A stretch of 64,000 nucleotides of DNA from Sialis fuliginosa (lineage: Eukaryota; Arthropoda; Insecta; Megaloptera; Sialidae): positions 18,903,248-18,967,247 of the forward strand of contig OY540811.1 of NCBI GenBank assembly GCA_961205875.1, written 5' to 3'. A model generated the notes under the pieces. That model was not told the origin of the DNA and ran no database searches. It was given only the letters and a program-made list of their open reading frames with translations. Shown here in pieces: positions 37,339-48,420 of the stretch (positions are counted from its first letter, which is position 1; every line of letters begins with the position of its first letter). A program made the position numbers and the translations under genes.

Positions 37339-37725
37339 CAGGGCTTCGAACCGGAACTGTACCGAAAACCGAAAACCGGAAAAACCGTTATTTTTTGACG
37401 GGACGAAAACCGGAACAGAACCGAAATAAAAATAACGGTTTTTTTCGGTTCAGTACATATTAAATTACGCGCGTTAACATGATCTTATTTCCCACTTCAA
37501 TTGTCGTTCGGACTATCATACAAGAACCATAAAATATTCTAAATTATGGTAGAAAAATTTTTTTTAATGCAAATAATTTTTTTTAATTAATCTCTCGGAG
37601 CTGAACCGAAAACCGGAAAAACCGTTATTTTTTGCGGAACGAAAACCGGAACCGAACCGAAATATATTTTTTTACTCAAACCGGAACGAAAACCGAAACG
37701 AAAAAAATAACGGTTCGAAGCCCTG
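37339..37725. mobile_element. hAT MITE with perfect 8-bp target duplication
   Basis: Ends are cagggcttcgaaccg and cggttcgaagccctg, a perfect 15-bp inverted pair. The 8 bp ctaataac lies on both sides (37331-37338 and 37726-37733). CAGGG ends with 8-bp duplications define hAT. The 387-bp body contains a direct repeat of about 59 bp (37368-37426 and 37605-37663), rich in accgaaaaccggaa words and made of tandem ccgaaaac/ccggaac units. No transposase. The intact duplication implies a relatively recent insertion. Confidence 0.9.
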
Positions 37726-37814
37726 CTAATAACTTTCAGTTTTTATAAAATCAAAAAAATCGCACAATTCCTATTTTTTTTAAATTTAACCCACATACAT
37801 TTTTATTGGCTTAT

Positions 37815-38060
37815 TGCTTCCTGGCCATATCGAAGATACAAGAAGCTTTGTGATCGTTTTAAAATGAGAAAAAAAAATTGTACTCCGATTTTAAAATTTT
37901 AACTTGATATTTCAGTTTCAAGTCAAGGCACTTTTCATTCCGTGTCTGTTTGTGTACTGGTTGTTTGTCTGTCTGTCCCCTGAATCCTTGTCATACGCAT
38001 AACTCTTGAACCACTGAACTGGTATTAATGAAACTTGATGGGTATTATTTTTTTGTGTTA
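37815..38060 (+). repeat. Repeat family D, copy 2 (LINE-tail-like)
   Basis: tatcgaagatacaagaagct, gtactccgattttaaaattt, tgtctgtctgtcccctgaat, ccttgtcatacgcataactc and ttgaaccactgaactggtat match 52905-53110 in order, and the first part matches 17765-17855. 'Tctgtctgtc...gaaccactgaaccgatattaatgaaact' is typical of non-LTR 3' untranslated tails in insects. No coding part is attached. Confidence 0.6.
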
Positions 38061-38274
38061 AAAGCATATAAAATACATACTCTGTTTCTAGTAAAAAGAA
38101 CTACACAAGTTAAAATTTAATTCCCATCTATATACATAATTATATTTGATTATTTAAACAGCAGGTACCTATATAAATTTTGTACAGCTTATATAACGTT
38201 ACAGCGTACAACCCTGTTTTAAATAAACAAAACCGGAAGTCAGTAAATTACGTATAATTATAAATGATACTCGT

Positions 38275-38400
38275 GCAATGTCTAGTTGAATAACTGACAA
38301 GCCTGAACGCCCGGAGTTCGATCCCCTGCCACATAGTTAGACTCGGTTTAGTTGCTAATTATTCATTAAAGTCTCATTATACCCCCAAATATCAAATAGT
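38275..38400 (+). repeat. tRNA-derived SINE-like sequence
   Basis: tgtctagttgaataactgac (A-box-like, about 38279-38298) is followed by cgcccggagttcgatcccct (B-box-like, 38309-38328) at near-tRNA spacing, then a non-tRNA body to about 38400. Acceptor and anticodon stems do not form, so it is not a functional tRNA. Single copy in the window. Confidence 0.45.
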
Positions 38401-38840
38401 TATTAGTTGGAGCACAACCGCGTATAAGAGACTTGTTATTTCGGTTTTATGCTAACAATAGCTGACATGTTCCTTTACAGAAACAATCAAAATGTTTTAC
38501 TTGATACATTTTGAGCTTACGCAGTGACATACATATATGATATTAATGTATATGTGAAAATTACGTAGAAGTTATTCTTTATATACACATATGTCATGTT
38601 TTACAATATTTTACATAAAATGCTTCATAAACTTTTACTGTTGTATGGATGAAATATTTACTTTTTAAACTAACAACGTGAATAATATAAAAGGTAAGTT
38701 TTAATTAAATATTAGGACGGGCTTCTCTAAGGAAAATATGCAATTAATATTGTTTGAATTATATTAACAATGAATTAAATAATTAAATTAGGTACGTAAT
38801 ACTTAAAAATATAAATTAATAAAAACGTTTTTATTTTGAA

Positions 38841-38925
38841 ATAAACGTGGACGAAGCCACGGAAAACTTATAGCCTTTCTATATACGACAACGTTTCTTC
38901 AAACATTGCAGTGAAGGGCTTTTAG
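38841..38925 (+). repeat. RTE-like tail followed by decayed GACGAAAC repeat
   Basis: ataaacgtggacgaagccac at 38841-38860 is an RTE-type 'cgcgggcgaagccgcgg' tail. 38884-38925, on the minus strand, reads ...cactgcaatgtttgaagaaacgttg, a relic of the loop motif of the 5227-5384 hairpin. Confidence 0.4.
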
Positions 38926-38964
38926 TATATAAAATTAAGAAATATCGACCCATAACCTAAGAAA

Positions 38965-39930
38965 ACAAGCCGTGGGGAGCGACCCTTTGGTCCATATAAC
39001 CAACTTCCCAGTATGATATGACTCTCAATACTTGAATACTGATTATTTATTGTTTTTGATATTTTAACAGTTTGGGTCTAAAATATCACTTGTTACGCAT
39101 AGTAATTATTTTTTTAATTGATTAAATAATATTCAAGTTTTCCATATAGTTTATGTGAATATGTTATTTAAACAGTAGGGGCCTAAAATATCACTTAATA
39201 CGCTTCTGAGACAATTTTTTCAATTGGTTAAATTATATCCGAAGTTTCCATATAGTTTATGTAAATATATCATTATAACAGTAAGGGCTTAAAATATCAC
39301 TAAATATGCATCGGTAATAATTTTTTCATTGAATAAATTGTATCCAAGGTTTCCATATAGTTTATGTGAATAATAATATGTTATCTAAACAGTAGAGATC
39401 TCAAATATCACTTAATACGCATTTGTACCATTTTGGTTAAATTATATCCAAAGTTTCCATATACCTAATTTATGTTAATATGTCAATTCAACGGTAGGGG
39501 CCTAAAATATCACTTAATACGTGTATGGACTATTTTTTTAAATTGATTAAATTATTATTTTATCGAAGGTTTCAAATATTTCAAAGTATCGATTGCCACC
39601 AATACAAATTATATCTGATAAATCTCTTTCAAAAAATTCTCAAATCTACTTTTTTCAGGTCTTTGTTCTAACAAAAAAAACGAATTTGATTAAATTCCTT
39701 TCAGATCATATTCACCCTAAGGAAGTCAATACTTATCATTTTTGTTTGCGAGATTTCGTGCCGGAAAAAAATGACACGCGCGTACGCACGTACGTACATA
39801 CATGCATATATCTTTCTGAAAATAGTTTAAAAATATCTTAGTGACCTTGAAACATAAAATTTTTTATTTCGATTATCGGACCTACATATTAGAATAACTT
39901 CCCTATGTTGGAAAGTTAACAAGCCACTGA
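38965..39930 (+). repeat. Retroelement-derived repeat, copy 2, with expanded minisatellite
   Basis: The head (aagccgtggggagcgacc, tacttgaatactgattattt) and tail (gcgagatttcgtgccgg, cttccctatgttggaaagtt) match 12295-13010 in order. Between them, 39074-39600 is expanded into tandem units. The tail includes an acgtacgtacata run (39780-39800). An 82-codon frame at 39593 begins at TTG inside this tail and is not a gene. Confidence 0.6.
39074..39600 (+). repeat. Minisatellite, five units of 103-110 bp
   Basis: Units start with gggcctaaaatatcacttaa-type text at 39074, 39178, 39285, 39395 and 39498, and each contains tttccatatagtttatgtga. Spacing is 104, 107, 110 and 103 bp. Units are diverged from each other, so the expansion is not recent. 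Confidence 0.85.
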
Positions 39931-41364
39931 TAATATTTTCCTAGCTTGTATAAAAAATTGAAGTAATTGTAAAATTGTCTTCATGCAAGCTAAGTTAATT
40001 GAAACTTCATTTTAACATACAAAACTAGTAAAAAGTAAACACCGGAGATTTATTTGCGAGGCTATCGATTAGATGAAAAAGATGTCTTAATAAGGAATAT
40101 TTTTAGATTTTTAGCGTTATTTCTTTTCATAACTAGATACATAGTTATGACTTCATAAAACCTAGGCAATACAGGCCATACTTGAATAATTGGAATCTCT
40201 GACATATCATATTATATAGAGTTCGTTGGCATTACTATTTTATTTCCTATATTTAAATCAATAATTTTTATTAACTACAACAAATGACATGCTAAGGTAC
40301 ATTCAAAAAAGGTGAAATAATATACTTAGCAATCATAATAACATTTTGACAATCACTGTATCAACTACATGTATTAGAAAACAGTACCCTCTCTATCTCT
40401 CTCCTGTAATTACATTTTCCTAATTCGTGTTTGAAGGTGAATCGATAATTTATATATAAATTTATTAGCCACTTGCGGAAAATTTATTTTAATTAAATTA
40501 TGTAGAAAGTTACTCTCTTCTCCATATAGCTGCTATAAATATTTGTTATGGGTCTAGAATCTGAAACGTTTAGGGTATACGTTAAATGACTTATTATATT
40601 TTATGATTAGGTACTTTCTTTGGTTATGATTTCTGGTATGAAAATGTATTGTCTCTTTAATACTAATTTAATTCCAGACTCGTGATATTTGTTTATAGTG
40701 TAATCGCAAATAATTTTATAAGCTTCTTTTTAACTTTATAACTGAACCGAAAAATACTTATTCCGCATTATAATCATTAGCGAATATAAATGTTTTTGAA
40801 GTAAAACTTCTTTAGCGAGACTAGTGTATTAAAAATGATCTCGACAGTGACTAGAAAAAAAGTTATGTCGTTTTTACAGTTTTTGTGTTAAAATAATATT
40901 TTGATTATTAATTAAATAATCGTTTACTTTATTTATTTAATTCGCATGGTTAATGAAAACAAAATAAGTTTCACTTCAACCGTGCGCTTATGTGGGTAAG
41001 ACACCGACCACTTTTTTGTATTTTTTATCAATAGAAATATAGTAAATAAAAAAAATATGCATTTCTGGTATTACAATTTTTATGAGCTTATTTTATAACA
41101 ATAATTTATTTTTAAATAATAAAAAAATATAAACAAATTATAAATTTCAATCATTTTTGTGATATTGGTATGCTTTCATTTAAAAAAAAATCACCACAGC
41201 TCGTATTACAATTTATAAAAAAAACGAGTGCAATAAATTTAAATTTAAACTATCTCTCTCACACGATTCATCCGAAATCCAAAACCCATCAACTTTAATC
41301 AAATAAAAAATCCGAAACGTTTAATCTTGTTTTAAAAGCATCACGATCTGCACAAACACCAAGA
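39931..41364. other. AT-rich spacer
   Basis: No gene, repeat ends or RNA motif seen. A CT-rich run lies near 40388-40404. Confidence 0.5.
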
Positions 41365-41600
41365 CACGCACCGAGCAAATTTAGTGGCCGGTTTAACAAA
41401 TCGATTTGGCGGAAGTGTGTGCCTAGACAGGCCCGCGTCAGAGAATGTCGCACGTCCTGTTACAAACTCCCTAATTAGTCATTAAATCCCTGTTAAACCC
41501 ATACACATAGCGTCAGATCCCGCCACACGTACGTATTGTTTTTGTGTTCCGCTCGTAAAGGCCTCTCTATAAACGCTCGTTAACCCGACAGTAGCCGTGT
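41365..41600. other. GC-richer island, first copy of a local duplication
   Basis: Balanced-composition DNA with gtggccggtttaacaaatcg, gacaggcccgcgtcagagaa and taattagtcattaaatccct. Its right part (about 41485-41587: attaaatccctgttaaaccc, cgtattgtttttgtg, cgctcgtaaaggcc, tataaacgct) recurs at 41875-41990. There are no inverted ends and no frame. It is a candidate cis-regulatory or structural-RNA locus by composition and duplication only. Confidence 0.35.
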
Positions 41601-41874
41601 TCGAAAAATAGAGGCTTCATTTGAAATATTGGATACAAGCCATTTGTCTTGATAGTGCGCTTAATTCTATTACTTAAACAATTATGTGGGTGAATAATAA
41701 TTTTTAAACTAAAATTAGTTCTTCTTATTTTAAAATAAAAATGAAAAACATTCCTCAGTACTTGTGTACCTACGGATGTCTAAAAGCATACACCCGTGTA
41801 TACTTTGATTAATTTTTAATTATTATTTTTGAGAATAAAAGTAAAAAGTATCAATTAGAACGTGTCTATGCCTG

Positions 41875-41990
41875 GGTTAAATTCCTGTTGTTAAACCATA
41901 GCGTGCGTCCCCGTATTGTTTTTGTGCTCGGCTCGTAAAGGCCTTTCTACCCAATGGTGGTAGTTATTTTTGTATATAAACGCTAATTAA
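41875..41990. other. Second copy of the local duplication
   Basis: ggttaaattcctgttgttaa, accatagcgtgcgtccccgt, attgtttttgtgctcggctc, gtaaaggcctttctac and tataaacgctaatta follow the same order as 41485-41587. A 22-bp insertion (ccaatggtggtagttatttt region) separates the last two words. The unit is direct, not inverted, and is not seen elsewhere in the window. Confidence 0.6.
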
Positions 41991-43557
41991 AAGCATTCGA
42001 ATCTACTGCTATTAGATCGAATGCAAGGTGTAATTGGTGCTAAATGCAAGAACTTTTATGTGACTGTGATATTGCGAGTGGAGGTAATGGAATGCTGCTG
42101 CTGCTGGATTTTAATCGAATTTAGTTGCTGATGAAACTGTTTGTGATATGGTCAAACGTTTTAATCTGTTGGAAAAAATGTTCTACTAGTTGAATGTTTT
42201 TAAAATAGGATGCAGTTCTAATAATCGTTACTGTTGACGTTCTGCAAACGTATAAAATAGTAGTAAATATAAAAGTAGTTTCATTTGATAGTAGAAAAAA
42301 CGAACTTTTTATCAAATTAATTTATATTTATTAATTATAGATGTGTTGAAAGTATATAATATAATGCATTGTTACTGTCACCATATATACTTATGCTAAT
42401 ATACATATACAAAGGTATATATATATAAGCATCTGTATCTCTGAAATTCGAAAGGATAAACACACATTTAGTGGCACTAATTTCAGGATACAGTGCAGTT
42501 TCTCTATTATATCCAATTTCAGAAACAATAAACTAAATTACGATGGAACAATAAACACGTAAAATACGGTAAATAACTACCCGTTATTCAAGACAGGGAA
42601 TGAAAACAGCGGGTGGCTTTAAGGAATTCTCGTGGTAAGATCAGGGCACGTTTAGTTTTGGATTAAGCTTAGATCAACGCCTTTGATATCACATTGAAGC
42701 TGCATTCACAGGATTGTATGTACGTACGTGTCAGTAAATTAAGCAAATATTGATAGTTTCTATACTTTTGTAATTTTTACTTACTTTTATTTTTATATTT
42801 TATTATGTGATACATGAAGTACTATAATTTAGGAAATCAAAACCTAAACTCAATTGAACTAGTTTAACATAACATTTAACATTTTGATATTTTTTTAAAA
42901 GAATTTTTATTTTTGTTCGAAATTAAATGATCGAGTCATGCACCGTTGTGGACAACCGGACGCGTGGACATTTACTAATTTCGAAATAAATTAATTAGAT
43001 TTATTTTAATTTTGAGTATAATAATTTGACACCAAATTATACATAATGTATTCAGAAAAATTCGATAAATTAAATCTAGAAAAATAAACGAATTAACTCA
43101 CTTCGATAGTGTGAAGTGAACTCAATTCATTGGTAGTATCACAGCTAATTATTATTCTGGTTAGAAAGCTTCGAACCCTTTCCGGACAAGTTAAAAATGT
43201 GTTTAGTACTCGATTCAATATTTTTTTATCAACATTAAGCAGGATATGATGGGCTCTAATGACTTTTAATTATTTATGCATGTTCGAATTTGTAAATGCC
43301 AAAAAATTTCATCTGCTAATGAAACAGGAAGATTTGGAAAATAATTTGCCAACGGTAAATTTTAATTTAATGTGATTAATTTTTTTTTTTTTTTTGTATT
43401 TACTGACCAGATGATCTCTTCATAAAGACCGATAATATGTATTTAGTAATTAACATATATTTTCATATTAAAAAACTGTATGAATTTTTTAATTACAAAT
43501 AATTTCATTTTTGATAAATTTTATACAAAAATAAAATATCAGACAATTATACATATA
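41991..43557. other. Spacer with a GC-richer patch at 42560-42730
   Basis: AT-rich except 42560-42730 (gaaaacagcgggtggcttta, gatcagggcacgtttagttt, aacgcctttgatatcaca), which has CTTTGAT words of the TCF type but no other support. The 64-codon minus frame at 42121-42315 is featureless. Confidence 0.35.
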
Positions 43558-44415
43558 TACATATCTGTTTCTCTGTTTGTCTGTCTTATCACTTGAGAAC
43601 CGCTTATGCGATTTACGTGTTTTTTTTTATTCATAGATATGTTTTCTGGTCAGGTTATAGGATATATTTTGTTATGTTAGGTAACATAAGGAATAAGCAG
43701 TAACGATAATAATAAATTAAGTCGGAAAAATATTTTGTCACCTTCGCGCTCTTTTGCAATATGCTGGCGAAACCGTTAAATATTGAACAATACAATGTAG
43801 TAAAGAATTATACAGAATCAAAAGATCTAAAATCCGCGACACCATATATCTTACTTTTATATTTAAGCCACAGTGATTGCTTTTATGTTACAAAGAAAAT
43901 TAAACAATTTTAGGTTCCGTTTACGTGAACTTATGACCTGCAAAACATTAATCCTTATCGAAATAAATGATTTCATCGTTATAAGTACCTACTTAATGTA
44001 GATATAATTTGTCCTTTAGAGCATCCAATTTGGTCTTATAGTTTAGGAAATCTCTTGAAATAAATTTATATACGATAACATATGAAATAACGTGGAATCT
44101 ATGGGAGAAGACACTTTACGGAGCGGGGGAAAGGAGATTGCAATTCACGTGTGCTTGGTCAGTATTCGGACTCCCTCGGCTCAGTCGTCTTTTTTGATCG
44201 TCTGAGTGTATTTTGTTTTCAATAATTCACATTTAAATTTAAACAGAACATAAATTTTTTGTACTTTTTGTTCTGATTCGTTTTTTTAGGTAATTTAGGT
44301 GTTGATTAGTTATTATTGTAATAATAATCGTGTTTGAACTTAATTCAACTATATTTTTCAAAAATTCTAAACAATAATTCCGTAGTCAACGCGAGCGAAG
44401 CCGCGGACACAGTTA
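43558..44415 (+). repeat. Possible degenerate RTE tail (two ends)
   Basis: 43560-43625 has tgtttctctgtttgtctgtc and cacttgagaaccgcttatgc, as at the start of non-LTR tails. 44386-44405 has aacgcgagcgaagccgcgga, the usual end of RTE-type tails. What lies between is longer than normal, and 44100-44220 (ggagcgggggaaaggagatt, ctccctcggctcagtcgtct) is GC-richer and unassigned, possibly an insertion. Confidence 0.35.
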
Positions 44416-44639
44416 GTTTATTATAACTACCTGTAGTTCAAAAATCAAAGTAGTTTACACCTAAAAAATTAGTAATTCATAAATGGATTCTTTAAAAAAT
44501 TCAACCTTCAATATTGAAGTTACCAAAGCGTTCATATCCCTTTGAGATCCAAACCCAAAAACTTTACCTTATTGTTAGATTAAACTACACCACAAAACTG
44601 TCAAGTCATTTTCCAGCCATTCATATATTGAAGTAATTA

Positions 44640-44990
44640 ACAGGTAAGACCCACCTAATCACCACCATACCTCCCTCATACTTACCCAACAATTACGACA
44701 CCCGCCACATGCCGGCAATAGGCAACGAGGATTATGCCCAGTGAATATCGTACGTGATATTCATATATTGCCTAGGCTCCAGTGCAAACAGGTTTCGCGT
44801 AAAGACTCAACCGTTCTTTTCTCTATCTATCTCTCTCTCTTTTCGATCCGCAGGCTTTGTTTATGATGAACGCCGGTTGCATAATTCTGTAATGAATATT
44901 TATTGCGGTGTGGCAACTGTTTTGATTTTAACCGAAACTTGGCCGAACGCTAATTGTTTACATGTCTGATTTGCTTCGAACTTCTTCCCT
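44640..44990. other. GC-richer island, possible conserved non-coding element or exon
   Basis: The strongest non-repeat islet. It has ccgccacatgccggcaatag, a (CT)n tract leading to tcttttcgatccgcag (a good splice-acceptor shape at 44854), then gctttgtttatgatgaacgc, cataattctgtaatgaatat and taaccgaaacttggccgaac. A 71-codon ATG frame (44754-44969) crosses it, but its first half is the CT tract. It is either an exon of an unseen gene or, more likely, homeodomain-type regulatory DNA (several TAAT/ATTA words). Confidence 0.3.
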
Positions 44991-46000
44991 TTTCCCCTCA
45001 TTATGGAGATTAATATTCTTTGATCATATACATTTTGGTGTTAGCATTAAGCTTACTTAAACATACCCTTTTGATATAAAATGAGTAATGTAATTTTAAT
45101 TGAAAATTAAATTCTGTAATGTCATTCCTTTTCAAATTTCTATCTATTTTATACATAGGTACTATGGTTTAAAAATCGATTATTGAATTAAAAAAGAATA
45201 AAATTGAGTAAGTACACATGTATTTGTAGATAATGATACCAGAAACACCCATAACGACAGATGAAGCTCAATAGAAACCATAGAAGAAGCTTTTCTGAAA
45301 AAAACCACGAGATATTAGAAGAAACGTCAAGTGATATAAAAAAACGACGCAGGATAAAACCCAAAATATTTATAAAAAACCGATTCATTCGTTTTCACAT
45401 AATAAATGCCAAAATTACACGTAAAATTATAAAATACCTACACTAGTTTTTATTTTATTTTGCATATTTTATAAACAAATTTACCCACGTAGTGGCAGGA
45501 TAAAATTCAAATGCAACATTGTAGTAAATAAAAATATTTTTAAACATATATGCAGGATGGTCATCAATATAATTTAATGAAAGAAAATATATATATTTTT
45601 AACTATAATATTATCATTCTGTATTAAGTGTTATTGTGACGCATAATATGATGTTTTGTATATAGATGTAAGATAAGCAAACGAAATAAAACTATTTATT
45701 TTCTTGATATCCATAATTCAATTAGAAAAAGTTCGTTTTCCATGGTTAACTTATTTTATAAGTTTAAAAGAATTTTCATAGGTCTAAAAACATTATTATG
45801 TACGTACATATTTACACCAGTATAAAAATGCTTTCAAATAGAATCAAAATCATATATTTGTAACTTTACAAGCCAGTTTCAAATCAGCACGCAATCCATA
45901 GACCATAAACATGTAGCATAATTCGTTATCCCGTTACGAAAGTCTATTTTCACCTGTGTAAATACAATGTCTCATAGATAATTTAAAATCGACCCACACG
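44991..46000. other. AT-rich spacer
   Basis: Nothing supported. Opposed frames of 66 and 61 codons at 45188-45446 mirror each other in AT/purine-rich DNA. Confidence 0.5.
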
Positions 46001-46330
46001 CACATTAAGTGTACATTATCGGAAATCCCATTCCCCCACACAGTAATTATTGTAAATGTTGTCGTAGTGACACCTACCATAGTTCACTGTACTAATTACT
46101 ATTTTAACAACTAATAAGGTCAAAGACAGCTGTGAATTTAATCCATGATATCTGTACAACGGTAACGAGGGAGACTTGGCAGCCGAAGAACAAGTTTAAG
46201 TTTCATAATCTTATTAGCTGTCTTAAAGGAAGCCTCAGTAGCGGCAGTCGATGGTGATAGATCGTACATGGCACTCCTGTGACCTAGAAGTAACAGTCTT
46301 AACTAACAAGATAATTCGTAAGCTGGATTA
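46001..46330. other. GC-richer island, possible conserved non-coding element
   Basis: ccattcccccacacagtaat, agtgacacctaccatagttc, gtaacgagggagacttggca, gaagcctcagtagcggcagt and cgtacatggcactcctgtga lie in DNA without frames, inverted ends or other copies. The composition is sharply different from both sides. It contains several TAATTA/TAATAAG words. A regulatory role is inferred. Confidence 0.3.
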
Positions 46331-46790
46331 GATACTTGACCTATGATGTTAAGTAATTTAATACATAGCATGACTAACTAATTATAGAATTAACTTGATG
46401 ATTCTTTCACGTTCAAAATTATATAATAATAGGTTTTAAAAGGATTTTTAATGGAGATACTAAGTTCCAGCAGCTTATAGAACGAGAAATAAATGTTTCA
46501 GATGATAGATGACTTTACTAATTATGTTTTACATTAAATTTACACGTACGAGCTGTGCTAAAACGATTTTAATATAATTTTTGTTACCCATTAAGAAAAT
46601 ATATATTTTGTACAAATACAGTTACTTACTTACATACAAGGTATACATTTTTATTTATTTATTTAATCTTTTTTGCCGAAAAGAGACCTACAGGTCTTAA
46701 AAAAATAAATTTTATTATAAATAAATAAAATTATTTGTATAAAAATTTATAAAATATTGACTGACATTTTTATCAAATAAGGCCCATTTC
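46331..46790. other. AT-rich spacer
   Basis: No features seen. Confidence 0.5.
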
Positions 46791-47644
46791 ACACATACTC
46801 GGCTGCCGGATATCCAGCGCCGTTTAACCGGTCTCGGTTCCCGAGCATATGCTTTCACACGTATTCGGCTCGCCGCTCTTCTATATACTTTAAATTTTCC
46901 AGTATCCGTGTAGTAATGGAATTATCTGGAATATTCTGGAAAATACACAGTAACAATGAGACGTAAAAGAATATAGATTAATCAAAAAATATAATATAAA
47001 TATATAAATACATAATCAAAAAATAATGAGACGTTAAAACTATAAATAACTCTTCATTTAATAGGGGATATTAAAAAAAATATATATTAAAAATCAATAA
47101 ATATAATTTGATTGTTTTATTATAAATTCAATTTTAATTTCGATATTCTGGAATATACGTGAAAATGTCGTTACTGAATGCAGAGAAAAATAAAATCTGT
47201 TAGAGGGCGCTTTTGAGCAAAGTATACTTTTTATCGGAAATATACAAATTTGTAGAATTTGACTTACCGTAAACGTTTTTTACCTTATCCGCCATGTCGT
47301 TGCGATCTTTATATACCGGTAGGGTTTTGTCCCATTATATGGGCTTTGACTCAACTAATGATATTAGTTGGTCAACGTCGATCGCAACAAACGTCAATAT
47401 AATTGAGAAGAATAATAAAAATAACGACAAATTAAGATTGGCAATAGATTATAACAAGTAGCCACCGGGTGACTAAAGACGGTACGAGTGAAAACACCCA
47501 TTGATTCTTTCCTCCCACAACAGAGCCTGGCACCAGCTAGACGACTCCGGCGCGTGTGAAAATACTCATGTAGTTTTCACACCAATGCAATGACCGGTTA
47601 AACGGCGCCGATTACCCGGCTGCTGGGTATGTGTGAAATGGGTC
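46791..47644. mobile_element. PIF/Harbinger-like MITE, 854 bp
   Basis: Ends are ggcccatttcacacatactc and inverted gtatgtgtgaaatgggtc. The inversion continues about 55 bp through gccgtttaaccggtc and further to a second tttcacacgta pair. TAA lies on both sides (46788-46790 and 47645-47647), a 3-bp TWA duplication typical of PIF/Harbinger. The interior is non-coding and includes a 47300-47400 segment with ggttttgtcccattatatgg. It sits between two GC-richer islands. Confidence 0.8.
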
Positions 47645-48019
47645 TAACTATTCAAATATTTTGATACTAAAATAAGCGAATTGGCCAAAAGTATATTTGG
47701 TTGAGTGAGATATAAATTTGTCAGTTTTAAAATGCATACTTATAAGTATTTTCATTTATTAATTAGGCTGAATTAATTACTTTAGATGCTAACAGTAAAA
47801 CATAAAAACAAAAAGAATTTACTCTAATTTTATGATTTTAACTAAAATGAATGTGATTAATATAAAAATCGTATACAGATCCCTAAAAAGTATAGTTAAA
47901 AAGTAATTCAAGAGACCAATAGTTCCTCTACATAAAATTAGGCATGAATTACCATGAACGTCAATTTAAACTAACAATAAGATATTACTTTAAACTGACC
48001 AACATTGCCACCTACCAAA
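47645..48019. other. AT-rich spacer
   Basis: Nothing seen except phrases aggcatgaattaccatgaac and agacacgaattatcataaac about 80 bp apart, a weak direct repeat that leads into the next island. Confidence 0.4.
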
Positions 48020-48420
48020 AATCAGACACGAATTATCATAAACGTCGTATGCATTTACGCACGAATTAACAACTGGCCTTTCAAGAATTAAGGAACACCA
48101 ATACTGTGAGGAGACTCTGACAAATTAGCAACATTTCTGCACGGTTTCCGTCGGTAACAACCGTATTTAACAAGTCGAGGAGGCGGTGGCCGCCTTGTTG
48201 TTGACTCTGCGAAATGTAATTGGTTAATGGCACACGGCACACTAGACGGGTGTTGTAATTATTGCGGACCAGCCGATCGTCATGAACATTTTGTACTCTC
48301 CCTGTGTACCGGCCGACAGTTAAGGCGGCGTGTGTGTGTATGTGTATGTGTGAGTGTGTTCAGATACTGCAATGCAGCAAAGGTGTGCGGTTTTCTTAGT
48401 ATGATCTTGATTTAAAATTG
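48020..48420. other. GC-rich island with GT tract, possible conserved non-coding element
   Basis: The longest GC-rich stretch in the window: acggtttccgtcggtaacaa, gtcgaggaggcggtggccgc, gacgggtgttgtaattattg, gaccagccgatcgtcatgaa and accggccgacagttaaggcg, ending in a (GT)n run at 48331-48360. A 62-codon ATG frame (48227-48415) crosses the second half and ends in the GT run. Its composition is not convincing as a protein. There are no repeat ends. It may be an enhancer or an unannotated 5' exon. Confidence 0.3.
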
